From Colletes latitarsis (taxonomy: Eukaryota > Arthropoda > Insecta > Hymenoptera > Colletidae), in NCBI RefSeq assembly GCF_051014445.1, contig NC_135147.1, positions 27,618,479 to 27,682,478 of the forward strand: 64,000 nt of DNA. Reading direction: 5' to 3'. This document shows, one piece after another, positions 23,401 through 37,395 of this stretch. Under the pieces are notes generated by a model, which saw only the letters and a program-made list of their open reading frames with translations, was not told the origin of the DNA and did no database searches. The first letter of the stretch is position 1. Every line of letters starts with the position of its first letter. The position numbers and the translations under genes were made by a program.

Positions 23401-24990
23401 CGCTCGAACCGGAATAAACTCGCCAGACAAACGATATTGCCTCGAGAAATACGTTTCCCGTGCATTCCCGGAATTCACTGTGCACGAATCGAAAATAATC
23501 GAACTGCTCGAGTTGCATTCGCGGCGGCAGTTGACGTTACTCTTTCAACGCATTGCGGTCGGTGCAAGTCCAATCGAGGGTGCTCGTTCGACTGCGCCTT
23601 TTTCAAATATAAGTAGAAAGAACGTAAAAGAGAAAATCGCGCCAACGAACTTGTTGGAGTGAATAATTGGAGTTCAACGATGACGTCGAGCGATATACAA
23701 GACCTTTGCTAGATCCTTAGGAACGCGAACAAAGGTGCTTTTTGGGTGTTTGTTTTTAAATCTAGCTCCGTAGATTTACGTTTAATCATATCGCGTCGTA
23801 GAGTGTGTGGTAGCTTGAGAATTTGTACAGACATCCTTAAACGACGCAACGTTATCGTTGAACTAGTATGGAAATCTCGGAAAGGTATAAGCGCGTCGAG
23901 ATTACGCGGAGGAGTAACAGAAAATGATGGCCACGGAGCTCGAGGTTTCTTCGAAATTATCCGACTATTTTACGGCTCGGTGATTCCGCGAGCGGCGCCG
24001 TAAATCAGCGCCGGGAAACGCATTTTCTCCAGGCTTGATGGCCGAGGAAAATTCGTCGGTTTTTCCGTGGCTCGGTTTCACGTATATCATCCGATCACGA
24101 CGCGACCTATCATTCGCCGAACGCGTACAAATAATCATACTCGAGATCGAACGACATTCCCATCGAGGAGTCTTCGTACGATAATTGCTCGTATCAATTT
24201 TGGCTAGTTAATACTTGTTCTTCCTTCGTCTTCTTCTTCCATCGGCCGATTCTTTACTTTTTTTTCTCTCCGTACATTGTCGATATTTTCTCCAATATTC
24301 GACGGCAGATTATTATCGATAGTACATTGTTCGGAATGTCTATCTACCCGCGTCCGTGGCTCGTCAATTATCTTGGACGGGGGAAATCCATTAAGGCACA
24401 TAAAGGTTTTTTCTAGATGTTTGCTAACATGTTCGTCGCTACGCGTTTCTACAATAACTTTCGCGAATGCATTGCGTTGTCGATGCAATAAAAAAGGTAG
24501 AATTGTGGGTGCGAAAGGAAAAGCGTCGATGTCGATAGAAGCAAGACCGTCGTTGGGTGCAGATGCCAATAGAGCGAATTTACGCGGGCGGAAACGACGC
24601 CTGTAATAAACTGCCGTCATGCTCGAAGCAGAGTTATTTATAGACGGGATCGCGTCGATCGCGCGGCCCCGTTTAATTGGCATTAATTAAGTAGAGATCG
24701 TAAATCGCGAAACTGTCGCAGTGGTACAACAGGTTACTCGAGCGTCCGACGGTTTTCCAGCGGTGGCTGGTCCAATCCACGGAACGAAGACGAATGGGAA
24801 AAGTCTCCTCCCGGCGGTCGGGTTTCTTCCATTTCCTTCCGGCCCTTCTTCTCTTCGTTACTACGCTCGCAGCCCTTTTAAAGGAATTCTCCGAACGCCT
24901 GGAGGATTCCTAGCTGGCGCGGGCCGATCCTCGGACGAAAGCCTCGCGACTTTATTCGTCTCAGCTTTTAACGATCCGTCGCTTTGTGCT

Positions 24991-25020
24991 ACGCCGCGTC
25001 GCCCCGCGTCGCGCCGCGCT
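24991..25020. repeat. degenerate CGCGT/CGCCG 5-bp repeat
   Basis: About 30 bases of ACGCCGCGTCGCCCCGCGTC-like sequence show a period near five. It is similar in style to the other pentanucleotide loci. Confidence 0.5.
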
Positions 25021-25803
25021 GTTTGTCTCCAAGGTATAATTAAACGGCGCAACCTTGCCAGGAAAGTTGTAATTTGGTTTTTCTTCCGTCGAGTTTTCAG
25101 TTTGCGAGACGTAGCGTTTGTAATTTTGTCCGCCGAGAGTACTTTCCCCCGTACTCGGCGACTGCGATCGCGCTTCGGCGAGTAAGTTTGCATTGGCATC
25201 TTTTAAAACGATTTTACTCGAATTTCGAAAGAGAGTGCTCGAACCTTGGAGTTTTCCCTCCGGACTCCTCGGCTTCTCCGAGCCGTATTTGTCCAGTAGA
25301 TCAGAGTTAGATAGAGTTTTAAGTTGTTTCGCGCGACGCGTGGAGATCGTTTCCACCGATTACGCCGTGGTCGAGGAACAAACGTTTCGATTCGTTCCTC
25401 GAGATCCCGATTTGTCTGCGGCCGACGCAGCAACTGTATCGGTACCCCTTGGTCGTCCGACGGATGTTTATCGGGGAACGGTGTTTCCCGGAAACGAGGA
25501 AAGAAGAAACGAGGGTAACTGGAGAAGTTTCTCGGGCGTCCAGCATCGTCGACTACGACTACGAGTACCGGAGTACGACCTCGACGACTATGGTCGGCGG
25601 CGGGTAATTTAATCGAGCCGGTGCCGCACGGCTAGCAAAATTGCCACGCCAGAGAAACTTACCGTGACAAAGTGTGTAACTCCTGACGTGCCACCAGCCG
25701 ACCGTCCTTAATGACTCCCGGCCACGACTAAGTGGGCCGTACCACGATAAATTATGCTCCGCGCCAGAAGGATTTCTATCTGCCGCGCGACCGCGGCACA
25801 CCG

Positions 25804-25820
25804 TTCTTCTTCTTCTTCTC
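25804..25820. repeat. (CTT)n microsatellite
   Basis: TTCTTCTTCTTCTTCTC, a short triplet repeat. Confidence 0.6.
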
Positions 25821-27123
25821 CTTTCTTTCCTGCGACGTCGATGCATTGTTCGCCGCCATTATTCCCGCCTCCCTTAGTAATCCCCTCGATTTCTCAATGT
25901 TGCATCGTCCCTTCGTACAAACTTTTCGACGGCCTATCGACGGTTGATTGCAAACCGATAAAATGAAACGCGACGATCGGGTACACGAGTTTTGCTCTTA
26001 CCTCGGGCTAGTTTCTCTCTTTGACCGGCAGACTGAAAGCTTGCGTTTACAGGTAGCTTGATCGTAGAGTTGAAACTACTGCGAGTGCAATCGAAGGGAC
26101 TGTTACTTTGTGCATCGTACACGACCGAGTTGCAAACCAGCCGTGTTCCGATGCAACGTGTCGTATATAAATCATCGTAGCCTTTGAAGGAACTATTAGT
26201 TTTAGAATTAGAGTGCACTTAAAGTCTGCAGCGCGGCGGTTGACCGCAAATAGCAGTTTTTCCAACCATCGTTTTACCGTTCCGTTTTAATTGCGCCAGA
26301 CACGACTTGCGGGTACGCGAGTTCTCGGTAACCGTGGAAACGCGAGAAAAGACCGACTCTTGCCAACCACGGATTCGTCGAAACGTTCAAAAATTCCCGA
26401 CTCGCAGCAACGTTCCCTTATCGCTGACAATTTTCAATAATTTCGCTTTTAAGCTGCTCGAACTTGCTGCTGCTGCTACTGTCGCTTGATCCCGCGAGTA
26501 ATTTACTAGCTGTTCATTCCACCGGATAAAGAGGGATTTACTCGACGCTCGTCGACGCTTTCAATAATTCGATTTAATCAAATTCTCGTTCGAATCCTAT
26601 TGCAAACTAAATGGTTGAATACATTTGTAGACTGCGAACGATAATCGCGATTACCGCATTTCCTCGGGCAAACAGATTTCGAAAATTTTCCCTTGAGCGC
26701 GAATCGTAAAACCGAGTTTCGAGTCAACCGATCCTGTACTCTCCTCTTCTCGTTATTCGCAACCGATCATTGTAACGACATAAATATTCACGCTCGAACT
26801 CCGAGGACCGATAAACCTAGAATTATTCGATTGACTAGAATTAGCTTCGTTAAAGGCTTCGAGTGAAATTCGATTTCCCAAATCAAAGATGGCTCGGTTG
26901 CATTTACGTTACGAGAGAGCCGTCTGATTTTTCTCTCAAGAGGATAGATAGCGTGGTGTCGGACGTACGCGTCGTAATGTCCCCGCGAATATATTCGTAA
27001 CGCGATAAGCCGAATCTCGTCACCGTTAAATTAACACCGACGAGCAGAGTTATTTCCAATTTCGACGATATCGCGATCGATCGAACGAGGCTAAAAACGA
27101 GGAGAAAAGGGACAGAATTAGAG

Positions 27124-27136
27124 GCGCGCGCGCGCG
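27124..27136. repeat. (GC)6 alternating run
   Basis: Thirteen bases of uninterrupted alternating G and C. Such runs favour left-handed (Z) DNA. Confidence 0.7.
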
Positions 27137-30100
27137 TAGAAGAATTGCACGGTTTCGTCGATCCACGGTTTATGGTGACCAATTACCAATGCAGTTTGCA
27201 TTTATAATCCGAATTCCGATAAAGCGGCTGCTCGTTGGGTTTCGCGCGAATTCCTCCGTTTAATTCTGCGTTCTGTTAACGTTTACCCGCCAATAATAAT
27301 TTCTCTTCCCGTTTTCCACATTCCTGTACTTTTCGATTTATCGCGTACAAGGTATATCCCATTTGTCGCGAGCAGTTTACGCGTGTCCGTTTCCCATCGA
27401 GGATATCAAAATAGGACTAAGAGCAAGTTTTCAATACAGTTGCTATAGCAAAGTTGGCATTATCGAGCTCTAAAAAAGTTCCGGTTACTTTGATGCGAGA
27501 ACTTAATCCGATAAATGAAACGGAACGAAACTAAAGAGAGAATCTTGTTAAAAGACAGGGAAGAAAGGGGAGAGCAGAATCGGTCGTTGAATTGCTAATT
27601 TCAAGTAAAAGCAACAGCAACGACGCCAGCCTTTGATTATATCGAGCGAAATGCTAGGCTCGACGAAACGGGCTTTTTCTTCGAGCGACCGCTTTTGTTT
27701 AACCGTGTCGTTAAGAAGCGCCCACTCCGCTTAATTCGCTGCCAATGAAATTATCAAGTCGACGATTTTTCAGGCGCTCTTAACTATCATCTGTCGAATG
27801 CAAAGAACAGGAGCCGGGAACAATTTTTCGAAGCTTCGGAGCGGCGCGGCCGAAATGTTCCAGCGTTTGCGCAACGTCTTTTTCTCTTTTTTCAACTATC
27901 GCGACCGCAATGTAACGCGACCGACCGTCCGACAGAGTAATCTAGTATCCGTCGTAAAGTCTCGTTCGTTAAATTATCGCGACACATTTTTTCCCCGAGC
28001 TGGCCCGGCCCGGCGAGAAAAATACATTTTCCCCGGGCGTTTCTAGACGCTTTATTGGGCGCATAATACGCGTCGCTGTTGAATTATTCGCACCCGGAAG
28101 TGCCACAGTATTGATTCGAATAACTGAACTTTGCGTCGTTACTTTGTCGGCGTGTTTCCACGTGCTTCTTTCGAAAATATTTCGCTTCGTTCCTAGTTTC
28201 GAGCATGGTTACTTAACCCGCCTAGCGACGTTAAATAATTTTCGTGCTTTCCGTCGAACGTTTATCGAGCGATTATACCCATTTCGCGAGTCTTGGAACT
28301 TGGTATTATATCAGTATTAGCGAACGATTTATATCAAGTGACGCGAATCTAGAAATTTCTCGATGCAAAAAGAATTTCTTTAAACCTGTATACAGAGAAT
28401 ACAACTTACGTAGACCCTATTCCGTACGATATAAGCTGCTTACTTTCCGGATCATCGGAGTCTTTAAAGCGTACGTTGTATGTTATTTTATTAGAAGCGA
28501 ACACCAACATATATTTTGTTTGCAACGACCGTCGATCGCAGGAAAGGAAGTTGTAGACGACGATTTGGTTGCAAAGTGCACGGATATCTCGAGAGACGAG
28601 TCGTTTAAAGGCAGGATGCCAATCTAGAGTGGAAGTGTGGCTAGCACGATGGGGGGGAGATGTCGTCGCTTTGTGGCGGATGTGTTTGATATGCAGTCAC
28701 GGTGTCGTACTTGAAACAATTAAACGAAATGACCGTTGACCGGCGTAGGCGAGCAAACGGACTCCAACCCGGTTTCGTGTCACGGTACCAAAGATCCGTG
28801 CGATAGAATCGACTGCGTTCACGACGTATTGCCAGCGAAACTATTAAAATTGATAAAATACGAATATCCGGTGAGACGGATACCTCGTAATGGAATAACA
28901 ATGGCGTTTCGGTGCGCCAAATGGGGAATATTTGGCGTAGTCAGACTGCTCGCGAATAATATTTTATACGCGTCAGGGAGACAAAGCTCGTATCACGGTT
29001 GAAACAACCAACGGTATCGATCTCTCGCTCGCTCCTCCGGGTATCAATTATTTAAGGATCAGGAACGTCGACCTCGCTGAATACTACCCCGCATGCATCG
29101 GGTAGGACATTTGTTGAGGGGGCAACCGATCGCTTCGAATCGTCGATTAATTTTATGAAGGAGCCACACATACTTGCCGTTATCGCTCGATTATCGATAA
29201 CGTAATTTCGTAATTCGGTCCCGGAGACCGAGTTTGAAATTTGTTACAGACCGTCCGACGTCTCGATATTGATCGTATAAGTTACTGATCGAACGAGTCA
29301 GCCTGTTACGGATTTCGCGTCGCATCCAGCAATCGGGTTGCCGGAAATTTCCAACAGTTTCGAACCGGAACAATTCGTTGCGACGTTATCGGATAATAAT
29401 TATCGGTGTACGTTTTGAAATTAAGCGGCGAATAGTGCCCTGGCAAAGATAATAATCGGGTTTCGATCACGCCAGCGATGCCTTTCAGCGAGTTTAAAAC
29501 GAAGACCGAGGTCCTCAGGGCTGCCTACCCTCCTAAAACTCGTTCAAGTTACAAAGTTGGAGATTTTTCTAATCGTGTCTGGTCGAGCAAAGTCGAATTC
29601 GGTGCAGGAACAGGGACCATCGGAGCACTTGTTCGTGCAAACGGTGGACGTTTGGGAGATATTTCTACTTATGTAACAGGTTAGCTCCTCCGTTGATCCA
29701 GTTCCGGAGTAGTAGCGGAAACACGATCGATGGTCCCTGGTGATTCATGGCCCGTAAGCAACGCACACCGCGGCCGCGGTTTCCATCGAATCTATTCCGA
29801 ATCAACAAGCGGCAATCTGGTGTGTCGGGACGGCGTTAAACGGTCTCATGCGTATTTGCCAGCGTGGCTGACAAGTCTAATACACTTGGCGCCAATCAGC
29901 CGACACAATCGTTCTATTAATCGGTACGGAGGGACTGGTTGTTAGGGACGTCATACCTCCCACAACTAAACCGATCGATATGCACGCTTCCGGTGCGAGT
30001 CTAGACCACGTTCGATTTCGTTCGTACGTTATTCGAACAAAAATTTACTCTGAATTTGTCGACGAACGTCTTTTAGTATTCGATAAACGCGCAACATCGA

Positions 30101-31763
30101 CGGAATTCGTAGACTTACGAAGGACGAAGGGTCACCGACGTCGATATTAATTTATGAATTAATTATCGAACTACCTCGATAAATTTCCATTAGCGTGGTT
30201 CGATGATTAATGTTTTCGACGAGCTCGATCGACTACCGACGAGATGAAAATCCAAAGTTGAAAGGGACGAAAGCAATTTCGAAGTTGCTGGCAGCATGCA
30301 GAGCTCGCGATGGCGCGGCGCTTCGCGTCAATTACAAAAACGTCGATAATTAATTTTTCTTTGATGAATTATCTTTCAAATCCGACAAGGATCAATGCCT
30401 GCCGCTTTGTAAATTTATCTGCTCCGTTGATGCGTTTCGGGGCTTAGGGGAACATCGTTAATCCCTTAAAATAGACGATGCGCGTTCGGTGGGCATATTT
30501 TTCAATTTTCTACGCAACAAAAGGCCGTACGGCAAGCAACGGCGCAACAGGTGACTTCGAAATGCACAACTTCCATTTCGAGAAGAATTCTGACGAACCG
30601 TTCGAATATCGTTCGTTCCCAACGAACGAGAAAATGTAACTCGGTCGTCCAGCGATGCATAAGAGAGAAAAAAAAGAGTCGTTCGTGTGCTCGAGGACGG
30701 GTAGTTTTCTTTTTCGAGGGTTGCTCAATCTTGGCGGCTGGTAAAAGGTTTAACGCTGCCGAATGAGGACGGTCGGCCAATCACGGGTAACTAATTGCAA
30801 TCGAGCAGCGACCTAGGTCCTCGCGCACTCTAATCAGATTTTGAAATTACGTCAGGCACGTAACTTCCGGCCAAAGACGAGCTACCGATAAACGGATCAG
30901 AAGCTGTTATCGGTGGCTCGTTGGACTAATCGATTTCGCTCGTGGCTACGTTTACTTTCGCGTCGAACTAGTCCGCGGTTTTCCTCCGCGCCAAACAACC
31001 GCGATCTTTTTCGAGCTCTCTCGACGCGACGCTTTTTCGCTGCTCGGCTATTTCGAATTTCTCCAAAATTATCCATCGTCCATTAAATGTTCACCACTGG
31101 GGGGTTCTCTGCTTGGTCACAAAGCAAACTTCTCTCGTTTTCAACTTTCTCTTTTGCAACTAGCTTAAAGGGAAAAGCCCTTCCTTTGTAACGACGTCTT
31201 AAAAATTTACGTACGCCTTTTCGTTGCCGAGTTATGGTATTATGAATGGACAGCACGCCAACGCGCCGGCGGCGTTGAAATTACAAAAGATACAGAACGA
31301 GGAGGTTGCTTGCCTCGGACGTGTACGGTATCGAATATCGTTATTATTTATGTTATCGTTCGGTCGTTTGGATTTTTCGACGTTCCGCGAAATTCGAAAG
31401 CGCGGCAAACGAAAGAAGTTTACCGGCAAGTTCGCGAAATACTTGATGAACGTTTCAAAGCGACGCGATTCCGCTGTGCAAATCGTCGGAAAGTTTCGAA
31501 TGCAAATTAACTGGCCGACTTGACTCGACGAGCAAGGAGTTGGCTAATTGAAGACGTATTATGCTCGGTAGACGCCCCGAGGTTTATTAGTTCCTACATA
31601 ACGCAGTTTGCCCCTCGAAAATTGTTTTCCGTACATAGGAATGTTAAACATTTGTCGGTGATTGTTTCGCATCAACCGAGGCTCGTAATATTCGCAAACT
31701 GGTGTTTCACGGTTGTTCCGACTCGAAACGTTTACCGTCTATTGTTGGTAACGACGCCGCGTT

Positions 31764-31783
31764 CGCCTCGCCTCACCTCGCCT
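31764..31783. repeat. (GCCTC)n / (GGCGA)n 5-bp repeat
   Basis: GCCTCGCCTCACCTCGCCTG, four units of period five. On the other strand it matches the GGCGA repeat at 52528-52556. Confidence 0.65.
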
Positions 31784-34700
31784 GTGTAACGTCGAGTGTT
31801 TCGATCGTTACGGTGTATCGGCGGGCTTGATATCGCGAAAAACGTCCACTATTTCGAGTGACTACGGTAAGCTTCGGTTACAGCGAACAAAAATAACAAT
31901 AGCTACCGAAAAAGATTGACGCGGATTTATACCACGAGCCTCGAACAATCGCAACATTCTTGAAATATAATTTTCCCAACGTTCAGCGACCTTCCACGTT
32001 TTAATAATATCAAACTGTCGATTTCCTTTCGGCTATTTTGACAATCACGCTTGAACCGTGAAAATAACGACCGTCGGACGAAGATACGTACCACTAGGAG
32101 GGGGATGAAAAGTACGAAAGGGGCGGAAGAATTTTGTGGGTTCCATATTCATGAGCCGGGGAACAGCGCGAACTGCGAAAACTTTTGCCCTCGTTAAATA
32201 TAACGAGCAGACATTAGAATAAGAAATAACGATTCCGATACAAAAGCGGAATATTATTTTGCGGTTGCGACTAAGGATAGCTCTTCCTGAGAGACCCACT
32301 AATCTGGAGGCCAAACGAGAAACGAGAAAAAGTACTTGTCTATCTAGTCTTATCGATGTCTTAATATAACATGCAATTAATCAAAGATAATTTCGTTTCG
32401 ATTCCCCGAATTGTTCCGGAGGAAAGAAGCAAGAAGGGTAGTGGGTGCAGAGCGCGCGAAGATGGTTGCTACTGGATACAGGCCAAAGACTTTGGGTACT
32501 TGGACTACTTACGAGGGAACGGCCAATAAGGATCCCCTGCGTTCACCGTTATCGGCCATAAAAATTCACCCATCGCTGTCCTACCGTTAAATTTAAATAC
32601 AGATCGCGCCGATTTCACTCCGCCTCTTCCGATGCAATCTGACGCTTCCGTTTATCGCCGATAACGCTATCAGCCCTTCGAGACTCTATCCAAACTTGAT
32701 CGACGTTGGTACGTCTACCAATTATTTTGCAATATACGATTCTTCTTTTATTTATTAACGTATATATTCTCTCGCTTCTCTCTTCGCTTTATTGTTCATA
32801 TAACGAATAAATAAACACGAAGAATTAAGAACTTGGATCGACGTACCAAGTCATCGCGAGAGATCAATAATAAACTTGCACGGTTCGTGAAAATTTGCCT
32901 CCGAATTGTTATTGCAGGACTAATACTCGGTCATAAAGACCGACTCCCTTTAGTGCACAGTTACCGATATAATATCGTGTTACGATATCGTACACAACCG
33001 CTACATGAACTTCCGTCACGAAGGTATTCGTGCTTACTTCCTCACCGATATTAATTTTCTGTACAGAACGATTCTAGCAACTGGATTGAGACGCGGCCCT
33101 TTTTGAAGAAAGGGTTGAATCTCTCTATACATTTGCTTCCATTTGTTTTTCAAATTTAACAGGATTCGTAAAATTAATGTTCACCGACGCTTCAGGACCC
33201 GTAATAACGCGAATAAGCAGGTATAATAGAACTAATAACGAACAGAACTCGAAACCCGACGCGACGAAACAATGATCGTGTCCGTTTTCTATTCATCGGA
33301 AAATAAACAAACTCGTAGTTTGATTTTCATTAGCGACCTAATCGTGCTTCGCGTAGTTTGTCACCATAGAATGGAACATTGTACGATCTGTAACCGAAGC
33401 GCAAATGGCTGCTCGCACAAATTCGCGTTCAAGTTCATTTAACGAGCATCGATCAACGTACAAAGCGCAATTAGGTATCGCCTGACCAAACGCTCTAAAT
33501 CTATCGGCAAAACGAATCGGGCCATGTCGTGCTCTATTTTTTCTTTGGGAGAGTTACGATTACGTTTGTCAAGAAACGTTCGATAATTATTTGTTCTTGC
33601 TAATCCTGATGCACCTGCTCCTCTTTTGCGAAACTTTCGACAAAGCTTCCGATTTCGACTGATGTTGTGTTGGTCGTACTTTAGTTACGACGGAATCTCA
33701 TAGTTGGCGAAACTACCGAAGCATCGGAATCGTTCGGAGATCCATCGAACGGTGGAAAACGTTAAACAGGGATTACTCGATTTACGTGGAATAGAGAAAC
33801 CCGATCCAGTAATCCAGTTTCTCGCGATATCGGCAAAGAGCTTGGAGCAAACATTAATTCCACGGTCGAGGTGCGATGCGTGAAATAACTCTGTGTGCCG
33901 GATAAATACGCGATCGATAGTTTTTTAAAAGCGGAGATCGAACGTGCGAGGTAAAAATGCGCGGCTAAAACAATGCTCGAGGAGAAAGAGGTCGACTCGA
34001 ACGGTGAAACGTCATTGAGTGGCCTGTACCGCGTTTCAATCTGGCTGCCATTTGCACGAAAATTGCTGAGCCGCGAGGGTGACAAGGGGAGAGGGTGCGC
34101 GTAACCCAGTTTTAGTAGCTGCCGCGACACCGAGTGCTTAACGATGAAATCCTCGTACAAAGCGGAAATCAAGTTTCATGCCGTGTTTGCCACTGTCGCG
34201 TTCCACCTACGTTCCTAATAAAAAACAACTTGAAGATCGATGACTCGCGAAGAAGTTTAGGGGCTGAGTGAATCGACCGAGTCGTCGGTAGAAGACCAAA
34301 ACGAACGAAACCAAGTATACATAGAAAGATACGTACGTGGAATGGTTGATAGTAGAATCGAGGCTAGCAGCCAAAGGATGAAACGTTCTAATGGAGTTAC
34401 AAAGCTGGTTTTTATGCAGAAATGGGATACGCGACGAGTGGTTCGTCGGAGGGCCGAAAAAGCAGTAAAACCGGGAAGCAAATGTACGGAGTCGCAAAAA
34501 TGGATGTATGAAACAGATATCGCGAGATCAAAGCAACCGTAGAAATGAAGAGACGCGGACGATGAAAGTAAGAAATAAAGAATAGTGGTATTGAAATTTA
34601 GACACGGCCAGGGAGCACGATACTGCGCCGCCGACGATAAAGGAGAAAAAAAATCGAGTAAAAGTGATCGGCAAGAACGAAAGTGTCGGGAAAAATGGAA

Positions 34701-34932
34701 AGAAATTCGAAACGAAAGAGACGCGAACGCAATAAAGCATCGAAATGTAGTTTAAGCGATCGGCAGTTAATCGGTAGCGTTGGCAAAGCCACTCTCGAAA
34801 CTCGTTACACGCTTTCGATTTATCGACGCTGTTTCGATTTTCTTACGCCCAACGCCCGCAGTCCGATCGCGATAAGCCCTCCAACGTTCAACCAGACGTT
34901 TCCCTAAGAAGATTCGAACCCTTTGTGACTTT

Positions 34933-34961
34933 GAAGCGTTTCTCCAGCCGAAAAACGCTTC
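34933..34961. repeat. short perfect hairpin
   Basis: GAAGCGTTT and AAACGCTTC form a 9-bp stem around an 11-base loop. The adjacent upstream sequence contains GATTCGAACCC, which looks like a tRNA B box on the minus strand, but no A box or acceptor stem can be built, so it is not a tRNA. Confidence 0.5.
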
Positions 34962-37035
34962 GTTTAAATTTCAATAAAATCATCCGACTTTTTCTCATCT
35001 TCTTGGTAGAAAACTTAAATTTATTATTACCGTTTCAACAATCTCCCACCGACTAGTCTTTCCTTTCGTGCTGCAACATTTTCTCGAAACAGTAATCGAG
35101 CGGAAACGTACGTTGTAAGGTTCTGCGATCGATAGACAATTTTCCGCGGAAAACAAGTGGAAAATTCTCAGTCCCTTTCCCGATAGAAATTTTACAATCG
35201 AATTACAATTACACCTAATACCATGAAGCGGTGGACGATTGATCGGAACGACTCTAACGAACCGCTACACTAACCGTCGATAGGAAAGCAGAAGCGAATC
35301 GCGACCAGGAAAGAGCCAATTAGGAACAAGAGAAGAAAGACGTTGCTTCGTGGAGAAGCGAAGAAGAGAGGGATCTTGGCAGTGATTTCTGGTAATTCGG
35401 TGTACGGTTCGTTGTTTAAAAGGAACAATCGAGGCTGCTAGACCCGCAGAGAAAAGAAATACTGCAGCCATTCTACGAAACTCAAATGAAACGTAAGATT
35501 AAACGTTTGGCATTTCGCTGCTCGTGTTGCGAACGACCATACTGGAAATCCAAAACGTGTGGTACGATACGTAAAAAATGTTTCAAAATGAAATGTTTAT
35601 TAAACTCCCGTTGATCGAGCAATGATTTCCAATAAAATTTGCCCGCTTCGGTTAATTAATGAACAGAGCGTACGAGTTTCGATAGAGCCCGACGAGTTAT
35701 GAAAATTGAAAACGACCAAACTTTCGAAGCAACGCGTGGTAAACTTTACGAAACGCGACGGTATTCTGTCCGTAACGAGATTCGTATTAAAAGGCATCCT
35801 CCGATGAAAATTGATCCGTTCGCGTCTTAAGAAGTTTGGCGAGATGAAGTTCGAGGGGATCGGCCGGATCGAGGAAATCGAGCCGACACTCTGCATTGCG
35901 AACATTATCGGACAAACGAGTCGAGCTAATAAACCACCATCCCCACCGTCGGCTCCAGAAAGCAACGACGCCGCAAGGTTGCGGTCGAGCCGGAAGCGAC
36001 GGGACGGACGAGTCTATAAAGTCCTTTAAAGATGCTATCGGACGTGACCGGAACGAGAGGGCGGGCCGAATTATCCGATAATTTGGCAGCCAATGGCTCG
36101 TTGCCAGATTGCGTCCACCCTCGACCAACACCGACTCTTGGCGAGCGCGGTTCTTCGCACTTGGTTGCTCCAAGTGGAACGATTCCATAAAAATTCATTT
36201 TCGAGGATACCTTGGACCGTTAACCGTCCCATCCTTTCAGTTGGACGGAAAACACCAGATTCTCCGATTAGAGATAGAAGACGAACAAGCATTTTCCACG
36301 CAGACCGACGTAATCAAGTCGAACAAAAAGTTTGGCTTTTTCTAGAAATTTGTCTCCCTCTCTAAGGAAAATTAACAGCGGATTGGTTACGCGACACCGG
36401 GCAAAGCGAACGGACCATCGCCAGGATGAAAATTAGATAGGAAATTGAATTTCCCATCGTCGATGATTAAAAATCGAACGAATCGATCCGGGGCGCTCGC
36501 AATACGGGCTTCGACGAGGGTAAAAAGGAACGATCGGAAAGCAAACGCAGCCTTTTACTTGTATTTCGCTCTTACCAATCGGAGTGGGACACGTTGTCGC
36601 ACGGAGCGAACAAATATTGTTTCGCGTAATATTTCTGTACGTCGCGCCGTGTGGTCGTATTACTCCTCCAACTTGAAGGAAAAACCATTTCCGATCGATG
36701 GAGAACGTGACTAACGAGACAGCCAACGTTCCACGACAAAGTTTCATCCATCTTTCTCCTCCGATCGATTGCCTTTGATCAATCTCCTAGCAGCCTTCTT
36801 TCTTCTTAACAATTATCGGGCCGCGGTACTCGAGAAAACTTTCCTACCTCGTTAACGTAATAACACGAACAATCGTTTGCGAATCGTGCGTGTCCTTCGC
36901 GCGTTTAAATAATTTTTTACAAAACACACATAGCTTCCTCGTCCTCGGTTGATCGCACTAAGCGAGAAAGATCCAGTTTCCATCTAAAGGTCTCCCGAAC
37001 TCATCGTTAACTCGTCCAGACATAAAGCCAATATA

Positions 37036-37395
37036 CAGGGTGTTCAGCCACCCCTGGGAAAAATTTTAATGGGAGATTGTACAGGTCGAAGTAAGACGAA
37101 AATCAAGAATACTAATTTGTTGAAAAGTTATTAACGTTTAAAGTTCCGCCGGTACTGAATTTTTTTCTAGAAACTGAGTAGGATTTCGAGGGTATGTCTA
37201 TTCACCAAAAATGACTGTAATTGACCCCCGGAATCAAACATAATTTTTTTAGAACGATTTGAAATGTTTTAATTTAATTTTTTAATAACTTTTTAATGAA
37301 GCTTCAGTCGAGAAATTGATATTCTTGATTTTCGTCTTATTTTGGCCTCTAGAATCTCCCATTAAAATTTTTCCCAGGAGTGGTCGAACACCCTG
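37036..37395. mobile_element. foldback MITE copy 3 (360 bp, TA-flanked)
   Basis: This has clean termini: TA (37034-37035) then CAGGGTGTTCAGCCACCCC on the left, and GGTCGAACACCCTG then TA (37396-37397) on the right. The inner order is the terminal block, a short left arm, the TACTGAATTTTTTTC and GGATTTCGAGGGTA block, the CACCAAAAATGACTG block and the full right arm. The left arm lacks the stretch that makes copy 1 a long foldback. There is no ORF. The intact termini suggest it is among the better preserved copies. Confidence 0.9.

Larger units (their letters stand above)
19316..37035 (+). other. putative intron segment without supportable gene
   Basis: About 17.7 kb of mostly unique sequence. 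Open frames of 60-204 codons are frequent on both strands, overlap each other and lack any domain. Short repeats are at 20373-20408, 24991-25020, 25804-25820, 27124-27136 and 31764-31783. A 9-bp-stem hairpin lies at 34933-34961. No exon, RNA gene or mobile element could be supported. Confidence 0.4.

Noticed and set aside
34895..34975. tRNA gene suggested by GATTCGAACCC (minus-strand B-box look)
   Set aside because: No A box, acceptor stem or cloverleaf can be drawn; only a separate 9-bp hairpin is present.
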